Shown here piece by piece: positions 1-10,423 of a stretch of 64,000 nt of DNA (position 1 is the stretch's first letter; each line of letters opens with the position of its first letter). The stretch comes from Maribacter litoralis (lineage in GTDB: Bacteria > Bacteroidota > Bacteroidia > Flavobacteriales > Flavobacteriaceae). The notes beneath the pieces were generated by a model. It searched no databases. It was not told where the DNA came from and saw only the letters and a list, made by a program, of their open reading frames with translations. Location of the stretch: positions 124,001 through 188,000 of the forward strand of contig NZ_QCZD01000001.1 in NCBI RefSeq assembly GCF_003075045.1, read 5' to 3'. Made by a program: the position numbers and the translations under genes.

Positions 1-103
1 TATTCCAATAGGATACATCATTTTTGTTTAAATCTTTTGCCCAGTTTTCAAAAGATGCATCGTTAAGAAAATATTGTAGATTGAAATTGTGCTTCTTGTC
101 CAT
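1..103 (-). CDS. FecR-like anti-sigma factor, N-terminal fragment
   Basis: An ATG on the minus strand at 103 opens a frame that stays open to the left edge of the window (34 codons visible). The visible part, with an F-x-N-W stretch followed by a tyrosine/tryptophan pair (SYWN), resembles the start of Bacteroidota FecR-type anti-sigma/sensor proteins. It lies 57 bases downstream of an ECF sigma gene on the same strand, the usual FecI-FecR order. In that family the protein binds the sigma factor and relays a signal from a TonB receptor. Only the N-terminus is seen, so the assignment rests mainly on gene order. Confidence 0.5.
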   Translation of the reverse strand, partial: MDKKHNFNLQYFLNDASFENWAKDLNKNDVSYWN

Positions 104-160
104 TTAGTAAGGTGTTCCATTTATAAGAGATGTAACTCTTAAAAATATACCCTACCAAAT

Positions 161-739
161 TCAATTTTTTTTCAAAATATTTTTAATTTGCTGATTTTCA
201 GAAGCTTTTCTGAGTTTTGATAATGCTTTTTGCAACACGTTTAATACACTTTGGTAGTTCATATCCATAACTTCAGCAATATCAGTACTCTTCATTCCGC
301 TATAATATTTTAAATACAGAACTTCTTTTTGTCTTGGTGATAGTTTGTTGATTAGATTAGCTAAGGTAGATGTGCATAAAAACTGAATCTCTTGATGTAT
401 GGAGATTTCTTCTGGTGAAAAAGTGAAATTAGATTTGAATAGTTGTGCTTCAGAAACGGGAATATTCTTCTGGTTCTTTTGTAGTTGATTGATCAATCTT
501 CTTTTAAAGGAAACGAATAAATAAGCTTTTAAATTTTTTATCTCGTTTTGCTTTTCTCGTTCTTCAAATAATTGAACGAAAAAGTTCTGGAGACAATCTT
601 CTGTTAAATTTCGATTGTTACTAAGCTTTAAACCATACACATATAATTGAGGATAGTACTTCTTGAAAAGGAGACTGAAGCCATTAGCTTCGCCCTTTTT
701 AAAGAAATACCATATTGTTTCATCTGAATGAAGTTCCAT
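161..739 (-). CDS. ECF-type RNA polymerase sigma factor (FecI-like)
   Basis: Sigma-70 family protein of about 192 residues. The region 2 helix (LLFKKYYPQLYVYGLKL followed by an acidic C-L-Q-N-F-F-V stretch) and a region 4 helix-turn-helix (SPRQKEVLYLKYYSG, then TDIAEVMDMNYQSVLNVL) are visible. The domain layout and size fit the Bacteroidota ECF group that works with FecR-type anti-sigma factors and TonB receptors. I chose the ATG at 739 (MELHSDE) over the one at 766 because the family usually begins directly before the first helix; the upstream ATG would add nine poorly conserved residues. The likely partner starts 57 bases downstream at 103. The regulon cannot be inferred from this window. 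Confidence 0.85.
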   Translation of the reverse strand: MELHSDETIWYFFKKGEANGFSLLFKKYYPQLYVYGLKLSNNRNLTEDCLQNFFVQLFEEREKQNEIKNLKAYLFVSFKRRLINQLQKNQKNIPVSEAQLFKSNFTFSPEEISIHQEIQFLCTSTLANLINKLSPRQKEVLYLKYYSGMKSTDIAEVMDMNYQSVLNVLQKALSKLRKASENQQIKNILKKN

Positions 740-912
740 ATAATTTGTGCATGTTCTGTACTGCAAAGTATGAAATATTTCTTAAAAAATGTTAAATTCT
801 CAATATTTAACCATCGTTCAGCTAAATTATTTGAATAATATTTAAATATATCGTATGAAAATTAAAGAATATGTTAGGAGTAAAAATGAATGCAAATTGT
901 ATTGGTAAAAAC

Positions 913-920
913 TATATTTG
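913..920 (+). promoter_or_regulatory. Candidate Bacteroidota -7 box upstream of ychF
   Basis: TATATTTG matches the TAnnTTTG consensus known for the Bacteroidota primary sigma factor and lies 22 bases before the ychF start. A TTG occurs 13 bases further upstream, closer than the usual 17-23, so only the -7 element is convincing. Confidence 0.4.
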
Positions 921-942
921 CACTCTTGAAATATTCTAAATT

Positions 943-2037
943 ATGAAAGCAGGTATTGTAGGATTGCCAAACGTTGGTAAATCAACACTTTTTAATTGTT
1001 TGTCCAATGCTAAGGCGCAAAGTGCAAACTTTCCGTTTTGTACTATTGAACCTAATATTGGAGTGGTTAATGTACCAGATTCAAGATTGGAAAAACTAGA
1101 GGAATTAGTAAACCCAGAAAGGGTATTGCCTGCAACTGTAGAAATAGTTGATATTGCCGGTTTGGTAAAAGGTGCCAGTAAAGGTGAAGGTTTAGGAAAT
1201 CAGTTTTTAGGAAATATCCGTGAAACGGATGCAATTCTTCATGTTCTTCGTTGTTTTGACAACGATAACATAGTTCACGTAGACGGTAGTGTTGATCCAA
1301 TTAGGGATAAGGAAACTATAGATATGGAACTTCAATTAAAAGACTTGGAGACCGTAGATAAAAAATTGGAAAAAGTAAAAAGAGCGGCAAGAACAGGAAA
1401 TAAAGATGCGCAAAAAGAAGAGGCTGTGCTACTTGCTATAAAAAACGGATTGGAAGCCGGTACTTCTGTAAGGGCAATTGAAATAGACGAGGAGTCAAGA
1501 ATTGAGTTTGTAAAGCCATTACAGTTTATTACCGATAAGCCAGTAATGTATGTTTGTAATGTTGATGAAGATGCTGCTGTAGATGGAAACTCATATGTTG
1601 AAAAGGTGAAAGAAGCAGTTGCGGCAGAAAATGCAGAGGTGATATTCTTAGCTGTTGGCACCGAGGCTGATATTACTGAATTGGAAACTTATGAAGAGCG
1701 CCAAATGTTTTTGGAGGATTTAGGTTTAGAAGAACCTGGATCTGCAAAATTGATTCGTGGGGCATATAAATTGTTGGATTTGGAAACCTATTTTACCGCT
1801 GGTGTAAAGGAAGTCCGTGCTTGGACTATTCCTGTTGGCGCAACAGCGCCACAAGCAGCTGGAGTTATACATACCGATTTTGAAAAAGGTTTTATTCGTG
1901 CAGAAGTTATTGCTTATGATGACTATGTTGCTTTTGGGAGTGAGTCAAAAGTGAAAGAAGCGGGTAAAATGAGAGTAGAAGGTAAAGAGTACATAGTTAA
2001 AGATGGTGATGTAATGCATTTCCGTTTTAATGTTTAA
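943..2037 (+). CDS. ychF: YchF/OLA1 family ribosome-associated P-loop ATPase
   Basis: 364 residues, the normal length of this universally conserved Obg-family protein, which hydrolyses ATP rather than GTP and associates with ribosomes. Visible are the P-loop GLPNVGKST (residues 7-15), the switch/G3 motif VDIAGLV with [10 protein letters not shown] after it, NVDE in place of the GTPase NKxD motif (the change that favours ATP), and the C-terminal TGS region. The gene stands alone on the plus strand and its stop codon overlaps the 3' end of the convergent cbpM by four bases, with no hairpin terminator between them. Confidence 0.96.
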   Translation: MKAGIVGLPNVGKSTLFNCLSNAKAQSANFPFCTIEPNIGVVNVPDSRLEKLEELVNPERVLPATVEIVDIAGLVKGASKGEGLGNQFLGNIRETDAILHVLRCFDNDNIVHVDGSVDPIRDKETIDMELQLKDLETVDKKLEKVKRAARTGNKDAQKEEAVLLAIKNGLEAGTSVRAIEIDEESRIEFVKPLQFITDKPVMYVCNVDEDAAVDGNSYVEKVKEAVAAENAEVIFLAVGTEADITELETYEERQMFLEDLGLEEPGSAKLIRGAYKLLDLETYFTAGVKEVRAWTIPVGATAPQAAGVIHTDFEKGFIRAEVIAYDDYVAFGSESKVKEAGKMRVEGKEYIVKDGDVMHFRFNV

Positions 2038-2327
2038 TGTTCATATATAGTCAACCGATCTCTTAGCATCTTTAATTCTTGCTCTAGTCGGTTGACTTTT
2101 TCTATCATATGGTTTAAGGTGTCTATTCCTTCCATATTTATACCTAAATCATTACGCAACCTATATATACGTTCAATTTCTACTATATGATGGGGTTGAA
2201 CATAACTCTTATTATCAATACGTTGCACCTCGATCATGTCAAATTCCAAAAGGTCGTCAATGAACTCTAAAGGGGTCTGTGTTTGTTTGCAATACACCTC
2301 TATTTGTATATAATTTTCCAAATTCAT
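2034..2327 (-). CDS. cbpM: CbpM-like MerR-type modulator of a DnaJ co-chaperone
   Basis: 97 residues. A MerR-like N-terminal region ([23 protein letters not shown]) is followed by a heptad-like C-terminal helix ([19 protein letters not shown]). CbpM proteins bind the J domain of CbpA and inhibit it. The gene starts two bases after the end of the DnaJ-class gene on the same strand, the canonical cbpA-cbpM pair. The function follows from this pairing and fold; sequence conservation in the family is low. Confidence 0.8.
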   Translation of the reverse strand: MNLENYIQIEVYCKQTQTPLEFIDDLLEFDMIEVQRIDNKSYVQPHHIVEIERIYRLRNDLGINMEGIDTLNHMIEKVNRLEQELKMLRDRLTIYEH

Positions 2328-2329
2328 AA

Positions 2330-3226
2330 TTATCTCAATTCTGATAGTTGTTTAAATAACTCTTTTTCCTTTTGAGAAAGTTGTGTTGGTATGGCTATTT
2401 TATAAGTGATGTATAAATCTCCATGAACACCTTTCTTTTTATAAACCGGCATACCTTTACCCTTTAGTTTTACTTTGGTGTCATTTTGCGTTTCTGGTTT
2501 TATTTTTAATTTAACTTTACCAGTTAAAGTGTTAATCTCTATTGAGTTTCCTAAGACAGCATCATAAAGGGAGATGGATTCATTTTTGTATAAATCATTT
2601 CCTACTCGTTGAAAATCCGTGTTATTGTAAATTTCAAAAGTGAGGTATAGATCTCCTTTTGGTCCGCCATTTACACCTTCGCCTCCGTAACCTGCTATTT
2701 TTATGGTTTGCCCGTCTTCAACACCTGCAGGTATCGTAATTCTAATTTTTTTATTGCCCAGATCCAGGGTCTGTTTTTGGTCCTCAAGAGTATCCAACAG
2801 ATTCAGTTTTAACGTTGCATTTAAGTCTTGGCCTTTAAATTGCGTAGCTCTGCGACCACCTCTGCCGCCAAATCCTCCACCGCCGAACATGGATTCAAAG
2901 AAATCTGAAAAATCCTCTTGCCCACTATAATTAGTGTATGTTCTGTTTCTGTTTGCCGTTGAACTGTGTTGGTTTCGTTTAGCTTCTTCAAAAGCATCGG
3001 CATGCTCCCAATCTTTGCCATACTGATCGTACTTTTTTCTTTTTTCGGGATCGCCCAACACTTCGTTGGCTTCATTTATCCGTTGAAATTTCTCCTGTGC
3101 GGTTTTGTCGTTCGGATTAACATCTGGGTGAAACTTGCGGGCAAGTTTTCTGTATGCTTTTTTAATTTCTGCTGGAGTAGCCGTTTTGTCTAGTTCAAGA
3201 ATTTTATAGTAGTCGATAAATTCCAT
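2330..3226 (-). CDS. cbpA: CbpA-like DnaJ-class co-chaperone
   Basis: 298-residue type II Hsp40. The N-terminal J domain carries the HPD tripeptide at residues 33-35, which stimulates DnaK ATPase activity. A glycine-rich linker (GGGGFGGRGGRR) follows near residues 115-126, then the two beta-rich substrate-binding domains. The CxxCxGxG zinc-finger repeats of true DnaJ are absent, so this is the CbpA class. It is first in an operon with cbpM two bases downstream. It probably helps DnaK refold proteins under stress. Confidence 0.92.
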   Translation of the reverse strand: MEFIDYYKILELDKTATPAEIKKAYRKLARKFHPDVNPNDKTAQEKFQRINEANEVLGDPEKRKKYDQYGKDWEHADAFEEAKRNQHSSTANRNRTYTNYSGQEDFSDFFESMFGGGGFGGRGGRRATQFKGQDLNATLKLNLLDTLEDQKQTLDLGNKKIRITIPAGVEDGQTIKIAGYGGEGVNGGPKGDLYLTFEIYNNTDFQRVGNDLYKNESISLYDAVLGNSIEINTLTGKVKLKIKPETQNDTKVKLKGKGMPVYKKKGVHGDLYITYKIAIPTQLSQKEKELFKQLSELR

Positions 3227-3464
3227 AAGTATTCAAAATCTTCTTTAAAGATATTTAATTGATGAAAAATCAACAATGACATGCGTCAGTAATTATTTGT
3301 TCATTTATTATAATTTTTAATGCTAAAATTATCTGATAATTGGTAACTTCTGTAATGGCTATCAACAAAAAGGAATAATTAATTGTTAATTACTTTAACA
3401 GTCAGGTATTTTATCTTTTGCCGAGTGGAGCTATCTTTAGCGCAACTTTCATAAATTTTATTCT

Positions 3465-5327
3465 ATGGCTCAAGACTCTCAATATACTGAAGATAACATA
3501 CGCTCGCTCGATTGGAAAGAACATATCCGATTAAGACCTGGTATGTATATTGGTAAGTTAGGAGACGGTTCTTCTGCCGATGACGGTATCTACATTCTTT
3601 TAAAAGAAGTTATAGATAACTGTATTGATGAATTTGTAATGGGTGCCGGAAAAACCATTGAAATTTCCATTAAGGATAAAGTGGTAAAGGTTAGGGATTA
3701 CGGTCGTGGCATACCTTTGGGTAAAGTTGTAGATGTGGTTTCTAAAATGAATACCGGTGGTAAGTATGACAGCCGTGCATTTAAAAAATCGGTCGGATTA
3801 AACGGGGTTGGTACAAAGGCGGTAAATGCGCTATCCAGTTTCTTTGAGGTGCAATCTTCTAGGGATAATCAAATAAAGACCGCTCAGTTTAGCTCTGGTA
3901 ATCTAGAAAGTGAAGTTGGTCCTGAAGAAACCAGTAAACGTAAAGGAACCAAGGTTACCTTTATACCGGACGAATCTATATTTAAGAATTACAAGTATAG
4001 AAATGAGTATGTAGAACGCATGCTCAAAAACTATGTTTACCTAAACCCAGGGTTGACCATTGTTTTTAATGGTGAAAAATTTCATTCTGAGAACGGATTA
4101 AAGGATCTTTTGGAGGATAACAACAATGTAGAAGATATGTTGTATCCGGTTATTCATCTAAAAGGTGAAGATATAGAAGTCGCCATTACACATAGCAAAA
4201 CGCAATATAGCGAGGAATATCATTCATTTGTAAACGGGCAACATACTACCCATGGTGGTACGCACCAAGCAGCATTTAGAGAAGCGATCGTAAAGACCAT
4301 ACGTGATTTTTATGGTAAGTCTTATGATGCTTCCGATATTCGAAAGTCGATTATATCTGCTATTTCAATTAAGGTGATGGAACCTGTTTTTGAAAGTCAG
4401 ACAAAGACAAAACTGGGTTCTACGGATATGGGAGGAGATTTTCCTACCGTACGTACTTATATTAATGATTTTGTTGGCAAATACTTAGACAATTACCTGC
4501 ATAAAAATGCAGAAACTGCCGAGAAGCTTCAGCGTAAGATCATGATGGCAGAGAAGGAGCGTAAAGAATTATCGGGTATTCGAAAACTTGCACGCGATAG
4601 AGCTAAGAAAGCTAGTCTGCACAATAAAAAATTGCGTGATTGTAGAGTTCATTTGAGCGATATGAAAAATGATCGTAGACTAGAAAGTGCTTTGTTCATA
4701 ACCGAGGGGGATTCTGCATCTGGTTCTATTACGAAGTCTCGTGACGTAAATACACAAGCTGTTTTTAGTTTAAAAGGAAAGCCTTTGAACTCTTACGGTA
4801 TGTCGAAAAAGATTGTATATGAAAATGAAGAGTTCAATCTTTTGCAGGCGGCATTGAATATTGAGGAGTCTATCGAAGACTTAAGATATAATAATATTAT
4901 CATCGCTACTGATGCCGATGTGGATGGTATGCACATTCGCCTGTTGTTAATAACCTTCTTTTTACAATTTTTCCCAGAGCTGATAAAAGAAAACCATTTG
5001 TATATTTTACAAACACCATTATTTAGAGTTCGAAATAAGAAGGAAACTATATATTGTTATAGTGATGAAGAACGACAAAATGCGATAAACAAATTATCAG
5101 GTAAACCAGAAATTACCCGCTTTAAGGGGTTAGGTGAAATTTCGCCAGATGAGTTTAGGTACTTTATTGGTGATGATATTCGCTTAGAGCCTATAATGCT
5201 CGACAAGGCGATGTCCATAGAAGAATTACTGAGTTTTTATATGGGTAAAAATACACCGGATAGACAGAAATTTATAATCAACAATCTTAAAGTAGAAGTT
5301 GATTTGATAGAAGATAAAGTAGTATAA
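3465..5327 (+). CDS. parE: DNA topoisomerase IV subunit B
   Basis: 620-residue ATPase subunit of a type IIA topoisomerase. The GHKL ATP site is visible as [17 protein letters not shown] and [14 protein letters not shown]. The TOPRIM metal-binding residues are in [12 protein letters not shown] and [10 protein letters not shown]. The length and the adjacent A subunit 25 bases downstream identify it as ParE rather than GyrB, which is usually unlinked to gyrA in this phylum. With ParC it decatenates daughter chromosomes. Confidence 0.93.
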   Translation: MAQDSQYTEDNIRSLDWKEHIRLRPGMYIGKLGDGSSADDGIYILLKEVIDNCIDEFVMGAGKTIEISIKDKVVKVRDYGRGIPLGKVVDVVSKMNTGGKYDSRAFKKSVGLNGVGTKAVNALSSFFEVQSSRDNQIKTAQFSSGNLESEVGPEETSKRKGTKVTFIPDESIFKNYKYRNEYVERMLKNYVYLNPGLTIVFNGEKFHSENGLKDLLEDNNNVEDMLYPVIHLKGEDIEVAITHSKTQYSEEYHSFVNGQHTTHGGTHQAAFREAIVKTIRDFYGKSYDASDIRKSIISAISIKVMEPVFESQTKTKLGSTDMGGDFPTVRTYINDFVGKYLDNYLHKNAETAEKLQRKIMMAEKERKELSGIRKLARDRAKKASLHNKKLRDCRVHLSDMKNDRRLESALFITEGDSASGSITKSRDVNTQAVFSLKGKPLNSYGMSKKIVYENEEFNLLQAALNIEESIEDLRYNNIIIATDADVDGMHIRLLLITFFLQFFPELIKENHLYILQTPLFRVRNKKETIYCYSDEERQNAINKLSGKPEITRFKGLGEISPDEFRYFIGDDIRLEPIMLDKAMSIEELLSFYMGKNTPDRQKFIINNLKVEVDLIEDKVV

Positions 5328-5352
5328 ATTAAGTTAATACGATTGCTTCTGA

Positions 5353-8010
5353 ATGGAAGAAAATGACGATTTGAACGAGGAAATTAACGACAATCTTTCC
5401 GAAGAAAATAATGAGAATACAGAACCCTCCGAGGCATTGACGAGGGTTACCGGTATGTACAAAGACTGGTTCTTGGACTACGCTTCTTACGTAATTCTAG
5501 AAAGAGCCGTGCCTGCCATTGAAGATGGTTTTAAACCTGTACAGCGTAGAATCATGCATTCCTTAAAGGAGCTTGATGATGGTAGGTACAACAAAGTGGC
5601 AAACGTAGTTGGTCATACCATGCAATACCATCCACATGGTGATGCCAGTATTGCAGATGCCATGGTGCAAATAGGGCAGAAAGATCTTTTGATCGATACG
5701 CAAGGGAACTGGGGTAATATATTAACGGGAGATAGGGCTGCCGCTTCAAGATATATTGAAGCAAGGTTGTCGAAATTTGCCTTAGAGGTTATTTTTAGTC
5801 CTAAAATTACGGAATGGCAGGCCTCTTATGATGGAAGAAAAAAGGAGCCTGTAAACTTACCTGTAAAGTTTCCTTTACTTTTGGCCCAAGGTGCTGAAGG
5901 TATTGCCGTAGGTCTCTCGACTAAAGTACTTTCTCATAATTTTGTTGAGTTAATTGATGCTTCTATAAAACATCTAAAGGGGCAAAAGTTTAAAATTTTC
6001 CCAGATTTTGCGACTTCGGGTATTATAGATGTAACTAACTATAATGACGGATTAAGAGGTGGTAAAATTAGGGTTCGAGCAAAGATATCTCAGTATGATA
6101 AGAATACGTTAGTAATCAATGAGATACCATATGGTACTAATACTGGAAGTTTAATAGACTCTATTCTAAAAGCCAATGAAAAAGGCAAAATAAAAATTAA
6201 AAAAATAGAGGATAATACTGCTGCAGAAGTTGAGATTTTAGTGCACCTTCCTAGTGGTATTTCTCCAGATAAAACAATTGATGCCCTATATGCTTTTACG
6301 GCGTGTGAATCTTCTATTTCGCCTTTAGGGTGTATTATTGAAGACAATAAGCCTTTGTTTATAGGGGTGACCGAAATGTTGAAAAGATCAACGGATTCTA
6401 CGGTTGATCTTTTAAAGCAAGAATTGGAAATACAACTTGGTGAGCTGGAGGAGCAATGGCATTTTGCATCTTTAGAGCGTATTTTTATTGAAAATCGTAT
6501 TTATCGCGATATTGAGGAAGAAGAGACTTGGGAAGGAGTGATCAATGCTATCGATAAAGGTTTGGCACCACATACAAAACATCTTAAGCGAGCGGTAACT
6601 GAGGAAGATATCACCAGATTGACCGAAATACGAATTAAAAGGATTTCTAAATTCGATTTAGACAAGGCGCAACAACACTTAGAAAGTTTGCAAGAACGCA
6701 TTGCTGAAGTAAAACATCATTTGGCTAACTTAATAGAGTTCGCTATAAATTACTTTAAGAACCTTAAGGAAACTTACGGTAAGGATAGAGGAAGGAAAAC
6801 AGAAATTCGTGTTTTTGATGATATTGAAGCCACTAAAGTGGTTATTAGAAATACAAAACTTTATGTCAATAGAGAAGAAGGTTTTGTGGGTACTTCATTG
6901 AAAAGAGACGAGTATGTAACAGACTGTAGTGATATAGATGATATTATTGTTATTACCAATGAAGGTAAAATGATGGTTTCAAAAGTGGACTCCAAAACTT
7001 TCGTAGGTAAAGGCATTATCCATGTTGCGGTCTTTAAAAAGAAAGATAAACGCACAACTTACAATTTAATTTACAAGGACGGAAAAGGGGGTGCAACGTA
7101 TATAAAACGCTTTAACGTTACAAGTATAACGCGTGATAGAGTGTATGATTTAGGTACGGGTAAACCGGGAACGCAAGTGTTGTACTTTTCTGCAAATCCA
7201 AATGGTGAAGCTGAAGTTATTACTGTTCTGTTGCGCCAAGTTGGCAGTATCAAGAAATTGAAATGGGATATTGATTTTTCCGATGTACTTATCAAAGGGA
7301 GAGCTTCTAAAGGAAATATAGTTACCAAATATTCGGTAAAACGTATTGAGCTTAAGGAAAAGGGAGTTTCTACATTGAAACCAAGAAAGATTTGGTTCGA
7401 TGATGTGGTGAGAAGATTAAACGTTGATGGAAGAGGTGAGTTGCTCGGCGAGTTTAAGGGTGACGATTTATTATTGGTAATCAATCAAAAAGGGGTAGCC
7501 AAAACTTTCTTGCCTGTTTTGACCTCTCATTTTGATGATGATATGATCGTGCTTGAAAAATGGATTCCAGAGAAACCTATTTCTGCCATTTACTGGGAAG
7601 GTGAAAAAGAAAGATTTTATGTAAAACGATTTTTGATAGAAAACGAAAATAAAGAAGAACTCTTTATTTCCGAACATCCAAAATCGTATTTGGAACTTGT
7701 TTCTACAGATTGGAAACCAATGATTGAAATTGAATTTCCTAAGCCTAGAGGTAAGGAGGCTAAGGAAAGTGAAAAAGTTGATATTGAGAATTTTATAGCG
7801 ATTAAGGGAATAAAAGCTTTAGGTAATCAATTGATAACAGAAAAGGTAAAAAACATTAATAGTTTAGAACCATTGCCTTATGAACCTGCAGTTCCAGAAA
7901 AAGCTGAGGATATTGAAGTTATCGATGAGCAAGCAGTTGCATCTAATGATGATAAAGAAAAGCCTAAAGATGGAGATGCAACTTCAGACGGACCTACATT
8001 GTTTGATTAA
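5353..8010 (+). CDS. parC: DNA topoisomerase IV subunit A
   Basis: 885-residue cleavage-religation subunit. The N-terminal winged-helix core contains the QRDR-like HPHGDASIADAMV stretch (residues 93-105) and the catalytic tyrosine at 134 in AASRYIEARLS. A coiled coil near residues 430-470 and a C-terminal DNA-wrapping region follow. The last roughly 50 residues are acidic and proline-containing, probably disordered. The canonical GyrA-box (QRRGGKG) is not seen in the C-terminal domain, which supports ParC over GyrA. Co-transcribed with parE; mscL begins seven bases downstream. Confidence 0.92.
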   Translation: MEENDDLNEEINDNLSEENNENTEPSEALTRVTGMYKDWFLDYASYVILERAVPAIEDGFKPVQRRIMHSLKELDDGRYNKVANVVGHTMQYHPHGDASIADAMVQIGQKDLLIDTQGNWGNILTGDRAAASRYIEARLSKFALEVIFSPKITEWQASYDGRKKEPVNLPVKFPLLLAQGAEGIAVGLSTKVLSHNFVELIDASIKHLKGQKFKIFPDFATSGIIDVTNYNDGLRGGKIRVRAKISQYDKNTLVINEIPYGTNTGSLIDSILKANEKGKIKIKKIEDNTAAEVEILVHLPSGISPDKTIDALYAFTACESSISPLGCIIEDNKPLFIGVTEMLKRSTDSTVDLLKQELEIQLGELEEQWHFASLERIFIENRIYRDIEEEETWEGVINAIDKGLAPHTKHLKRAVTEEDITRLTEIRIKRISKFDLDKAQQHLESLQERIAEVKHHLANLIEFAINYFKNLKETYGKDRGRKTEIRVFDDIEATKVVIRNTKLYVNREEGFVGTSLKRDEYVTDCSDIDDIIVITNEGKMMVSKVDSKTFVGKGIIHVAVFKKKDKRTTYNLIYKDGKGGATYIKRFNVTSITRDRVYDLGTGKPGTQVLYFSANPNGEAEVITVLLRQVGSIKKLKWDIDFSDVLIKGRASKGNIVTKYSVKRIELKEKGVSTLKPRKIWFDDVVRRLNVDGRGELLGEFKGDDLLLVINQKGVAKTFLPVLTSHFDDDMIVLEKWIPEKPISAIYWEGEKERFYVKRFLIENENKEELFISEHPKSYLELVSTDWKPMIEIEFPKPRGKEAKESEKVDIENFIAIKGIKALGNQLITEKVKNINSLEPLPYEPAVPEKAEDIEVIDEQAVASNDDKEKPKDGDATSDGPTLFD

Positions 8011-8017
8011 TTGAGTT

Positions 8018-8446
8018 ATGAAGAATTTTTTTGAGGAGTTCAAGAATTTTGCCGTCAAAGGTAACATGATCGATCTTGCTGTTGGGATTATTATAGGTAC
8101 GGCATTTAATAAGGTGGTGAGTACTATCGTTTCCGCCATAATAATGCCACCTTTATCTTTACTTACCGATGATGTTACGCTTTCCAATAAAAAATGGATT
8201 CTTAGAGAAGCATCTGAAACTGTTGAGGAGGTTGCCATAGGTTACGGAGAGTTGATCGAGACATTGATAGATTTTACGATTATTGCATTTACTATTTTTG
8301 TAATGATCAAATTCATTAATAGGTTTAAGAAAAAGTCGGAAGACCCTGCCAATAAAGAGGTAGAGACACCTAAAAACATTGAGCTATTGTCTCGCTTAGA
8401 GAAACTAATGCAAGAGCAGAACGAAATATTAAAGAACAAGAATTGA
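8018..8446 (+). CDS. mscL: Large-conductance mechanosensitive channel
   Basis: 142 residues, near the family norm. The N-terminal amphipathic helix MKNFFEEFKNFAVKGNMIDLA leads into TM1 (GIIIGTAFNKVVSTIV), a periplasmic loop, TM2 (DFTIIAFTIFVMIKFI) and a charged cytoplasmic helix. MscL opens under membrane tension to release solutes in hypo-osmotic shock. It follows parC by seven bases and is probably co-transcribed; the link to topoisomerase IV is likely positional only. Confidence 0.95.
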   Translation: MKNFFEEFKNFAVKGNMIDLAVGIIIGTAFNKVVSTIVSAIIMPPLSLLTDDVTLSNKKWILREASETVEEVAIGYGELIETLIDFTIIAFTIFVMIKFINRFKKKSEDPANKEVETPKNIELLSRLEKLMQEQNEILKNKN

Positions 8447-8555
8447 TTGAAAGTGTTTAATAATTGGAATACCTTATCGTTAAATAGAAAGTTAAGATTG
8501 GACATTTTTTAAGAACAGTTGGTTTTATAACTACCTTTACAAAAATTTTGAATTA

Positions 8556-9512
8556 ATGGATTTCACTAACCCGCTGGTTTACGGTGCGCCAGCATTTATT
8601 GCCTTTATCTTATTAGAATTGACCTATAGCAAAACTCATGGAGATGATGATCTCTATGATTGGAAAGATTTTGCAGCGAGTAGCGCCATGGGTATTGGAT
8701 CTGCCATAATAGGTCCTTTGCTTAAAGTGGTATTGTTAGTGGTGCTTTTTGAATATGCTTATGAGTTGTTCAACCCAATGGTAGATGGCGTGAGAACTAA
8801 TATTATGGGCTATAAATCTTTTGGATATGCTTGGTATGTATGGTTGTTATGTCAATTAGCAGATGATTTTACATATTATTGGTTTCATAGGGCAAACCAC
8901 GAAATTCGAATTCTTTGGGCTGCACATATAGTGCATCATTCTTCAGATAATTTTAATCTTGGTACTGCTATTAGAAATGGTTGGTTTACGCTACTGTATA
9001 AACCCTTCTTTTATGTTTGGATGCCGATTATTGGTTTTCCCGTAGAAATGGTAGTGGTTTGTTTGGCTATTGAATCTTTCTGGCAGTTTCAGTTGCACTC
9101 ACAATATGTTCCTAAAATGGGTTTTATAGAGAAAATCTTCAATACGCATACAATGCATCAGGTACATCACGCGCAAAATGTGGAGTATTTGGATAAGAAC
9201 CATGGTGGATTTTTAAATTGTTTTGATAAAATGTTCGGCACTTGGAAAGAGTACGATGAAGAAATCGATGTAAAATTCGGTGTTATTCATGCGCCTAATT
9301 CAAACAATCCTATTGTAATTCTTACCCATGAATTTAAAGATATTTGGGCAGACGTAAAGAAGGTAAAAAAGCTGAAGCATAAGTTAATGTATATCTTCGG
9401 ACCTCCGGGATGGAGTCATGACGGTAGTACTATGACAGTAAAACAACAGCAAAGATTATATAAGCAACAAAAGGAGGCAAACCCTAAAATGGCTTTTGAT
9501 AGACCAAATTAA
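8556..9512 (+). CDS. Sterol desaturase / fatty acid hydroxylase family di-iron membrane enzyme
   Basis: 318-residue integral membrane protein with several hydrophobic segments and the histidine clusters that bind the di-iron centre: HRANH at 111-115, HIVHH at 124-128 and HQVHH at 201-205. This family hydroxylates or desaturates sterols, carotenoids or acyl chains with oxygen; the substrate here cannot be told. The C-terminal 60 residues are basic and probably cytoplasmic. The gene sits 109 bases after mscL and ends before a strong bidirectional terminator. Confidence 0.85.
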   Translation: MDFTNPLVYGAPAFIAFILLELTYSKTHGDDDLYDWKDFAASSAMGIGSAIIGPLLKVVLLVVLFEYAYELFNPMVDGVRTNIMGYKSFGYAWYVWLLCQLADDFTYYWFHRANHEIRILWAAHIVHHSSDNFNLGTAIRNGWFTLLYKPFFYVWMPIIGFPVEMVVVCLAIESFWQFQLHSQYVPKMGFIEKIFNTHTMHQVHHAQNVEYLDKNHGGFLNCFDKMFGTWKEYDEEIDVKFGVIHAPNSNNPIVILTHEFKDIWADVKKVKKLKHKLMYIFGPPGWSHDGSTMTVKQQQRLYKQQKEANPKMAFDRPN

Positions 9513-9555
9513 AGCCTTGTGGAGCTTCAGTAAATAGATTGCACTACATAGAATA

Positions 9556-9594
9556 AAAAACCCTAATTAAGCATTCGCTTAATTAGGGTTTTTT
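9556..9594. terminator. Bidirectional rho-independent terminator
   Basis: A near-perfect 17-bp stem (AAAAACCCTAATTAAGC with its complement) around a four-base ATTC loop has A-runs and T-runs on the two sides. It separates the convergent sterol-desaturase-type and terC genes and can serve both. Confidence 0.9.
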
Positions 9595-9611
9595 AATTGT
9601 GTGGTGATTTT

Positions 9612-10421
9612 TCAATCTTCTTGATGTGAAATAGGTTTTTTGTTCTTTTTCATTCTAAGGTCAAAGAATTCCACCATTAATGAGAATGCTATTGAGAAAT
9701 ATAGGTAGCCTTTAGGTATGGTGCCAACTTCATTACCAAACACTATTAAATGGCTTAGATGAGCCGCCTCGGCAATCAACATAAAACCTATTAAGATTAA
9801 AAAGGAAAGTCCTAAGATTTGAATAGATGGGTGTCTATTTACAAAATCACCCACCGGATTCGCAAACAGCATCATGATTAAAACCGAAATAACAACCGCT
9901 ACGATCATAAGAATTAGTGCGTCATTGGGGTTGGGAGAAATGCCGTTTGTCATACCTATAGCCGTTAATATAGAGTCAAACGAAAAAACTATGTTTATAA
10001 CCGTTATTTGTAAAATAGCGTTTGTCAATGATGTTGATCTGGCTTTTTTAACTTCACGTTCGTCATGTCCTTTATCCTCAACTTTTTCATGAATTTCTTT
10101 AGTGCTTTTATAAAGAAGAAATAAGCCGCCTAAAAAGAGTATAATGCCTTGTCCGCTAATTCCACCTGTAATCCATTCGCTATCAAAGACCCAAAAAGGT
10201 TTTTTCATTGATGTTAGTAACGAAATACCGAATAACAAGACTATACGCATAACCATAGCTAGAACAAGTCCTATGTTTGTGGCTTTTTTTCTTTGTGCAG
10301 GTTCTAATTTACCTGCAGCAATAGAAATAAAAATAATATTGTCAATACCTAAAACTATCTCTAGAAAAGTTAAGGTGAGTAGGGCGATCCAAGCATCCGG
10401 ACTGGCGAAAATTTCAAACAT
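9612..10421 (-). CDS. TerC family integral membrane protein
   Basis: 269 residues with about seven transmembrane segments. TerC hallmarks are FLEIVLGIDNIIFIS near residues 19-33 and the second acidic motif FSFDSILTAIGM. TerC/Alx-type proteins are implicated in tellurite resistance and manganese export that helps metallate exoenzymes. A small lipoprotein gene ends two bases before its start on the same strand and probably shares the transcript. No other tellurite-resistance gene is nearby, so a metal-homeostasis role is more likely than tellurite defence. Confidence 0.85.
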   Translation of the reverse strand: MFEIFASPDAWIALLTLTFLEIVLGIDNIIFISIAAGKLEPAQRKKATNIGLVLAMVMRIVLLFGISLLTSMKKPFWVFDSEWITGGISGQGIILFLGGLFLLYKSTKEIHEKVEDKGHDEREVKKARSTSLTNAILQITVINIVFSFDSILTAIGMTNGISPNPNDALILMIVAVVISVLIMMLFANPVGDFVNRHPSIQILGLSFLILIGFMLIAEAAHLSHLIVFGNEVGTIPKGYLYFSIAFSLMVEFFDLRMKKNKKPISHQED

Positions 10422-10423
10422 GG

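Noticed and set aside
1067-1661. Two minus-strand open frames inside ychF
   Set aside because: ychF is a universal, intact gene on the opposite strand; the frames have no recognisable features.
7071-7484. A long antisense open frame inside parC
   Set aside because: It lies fully inside a well conserved gene, has atypical composition for this genome and no family-like motifs.
3465-8010. gyrB-gyrA instead of parE-parC
   Set aside because: Lengths, the adjacent arrangement and the absence of the GyrA-box in the A subunit fit topoisomerase IV.
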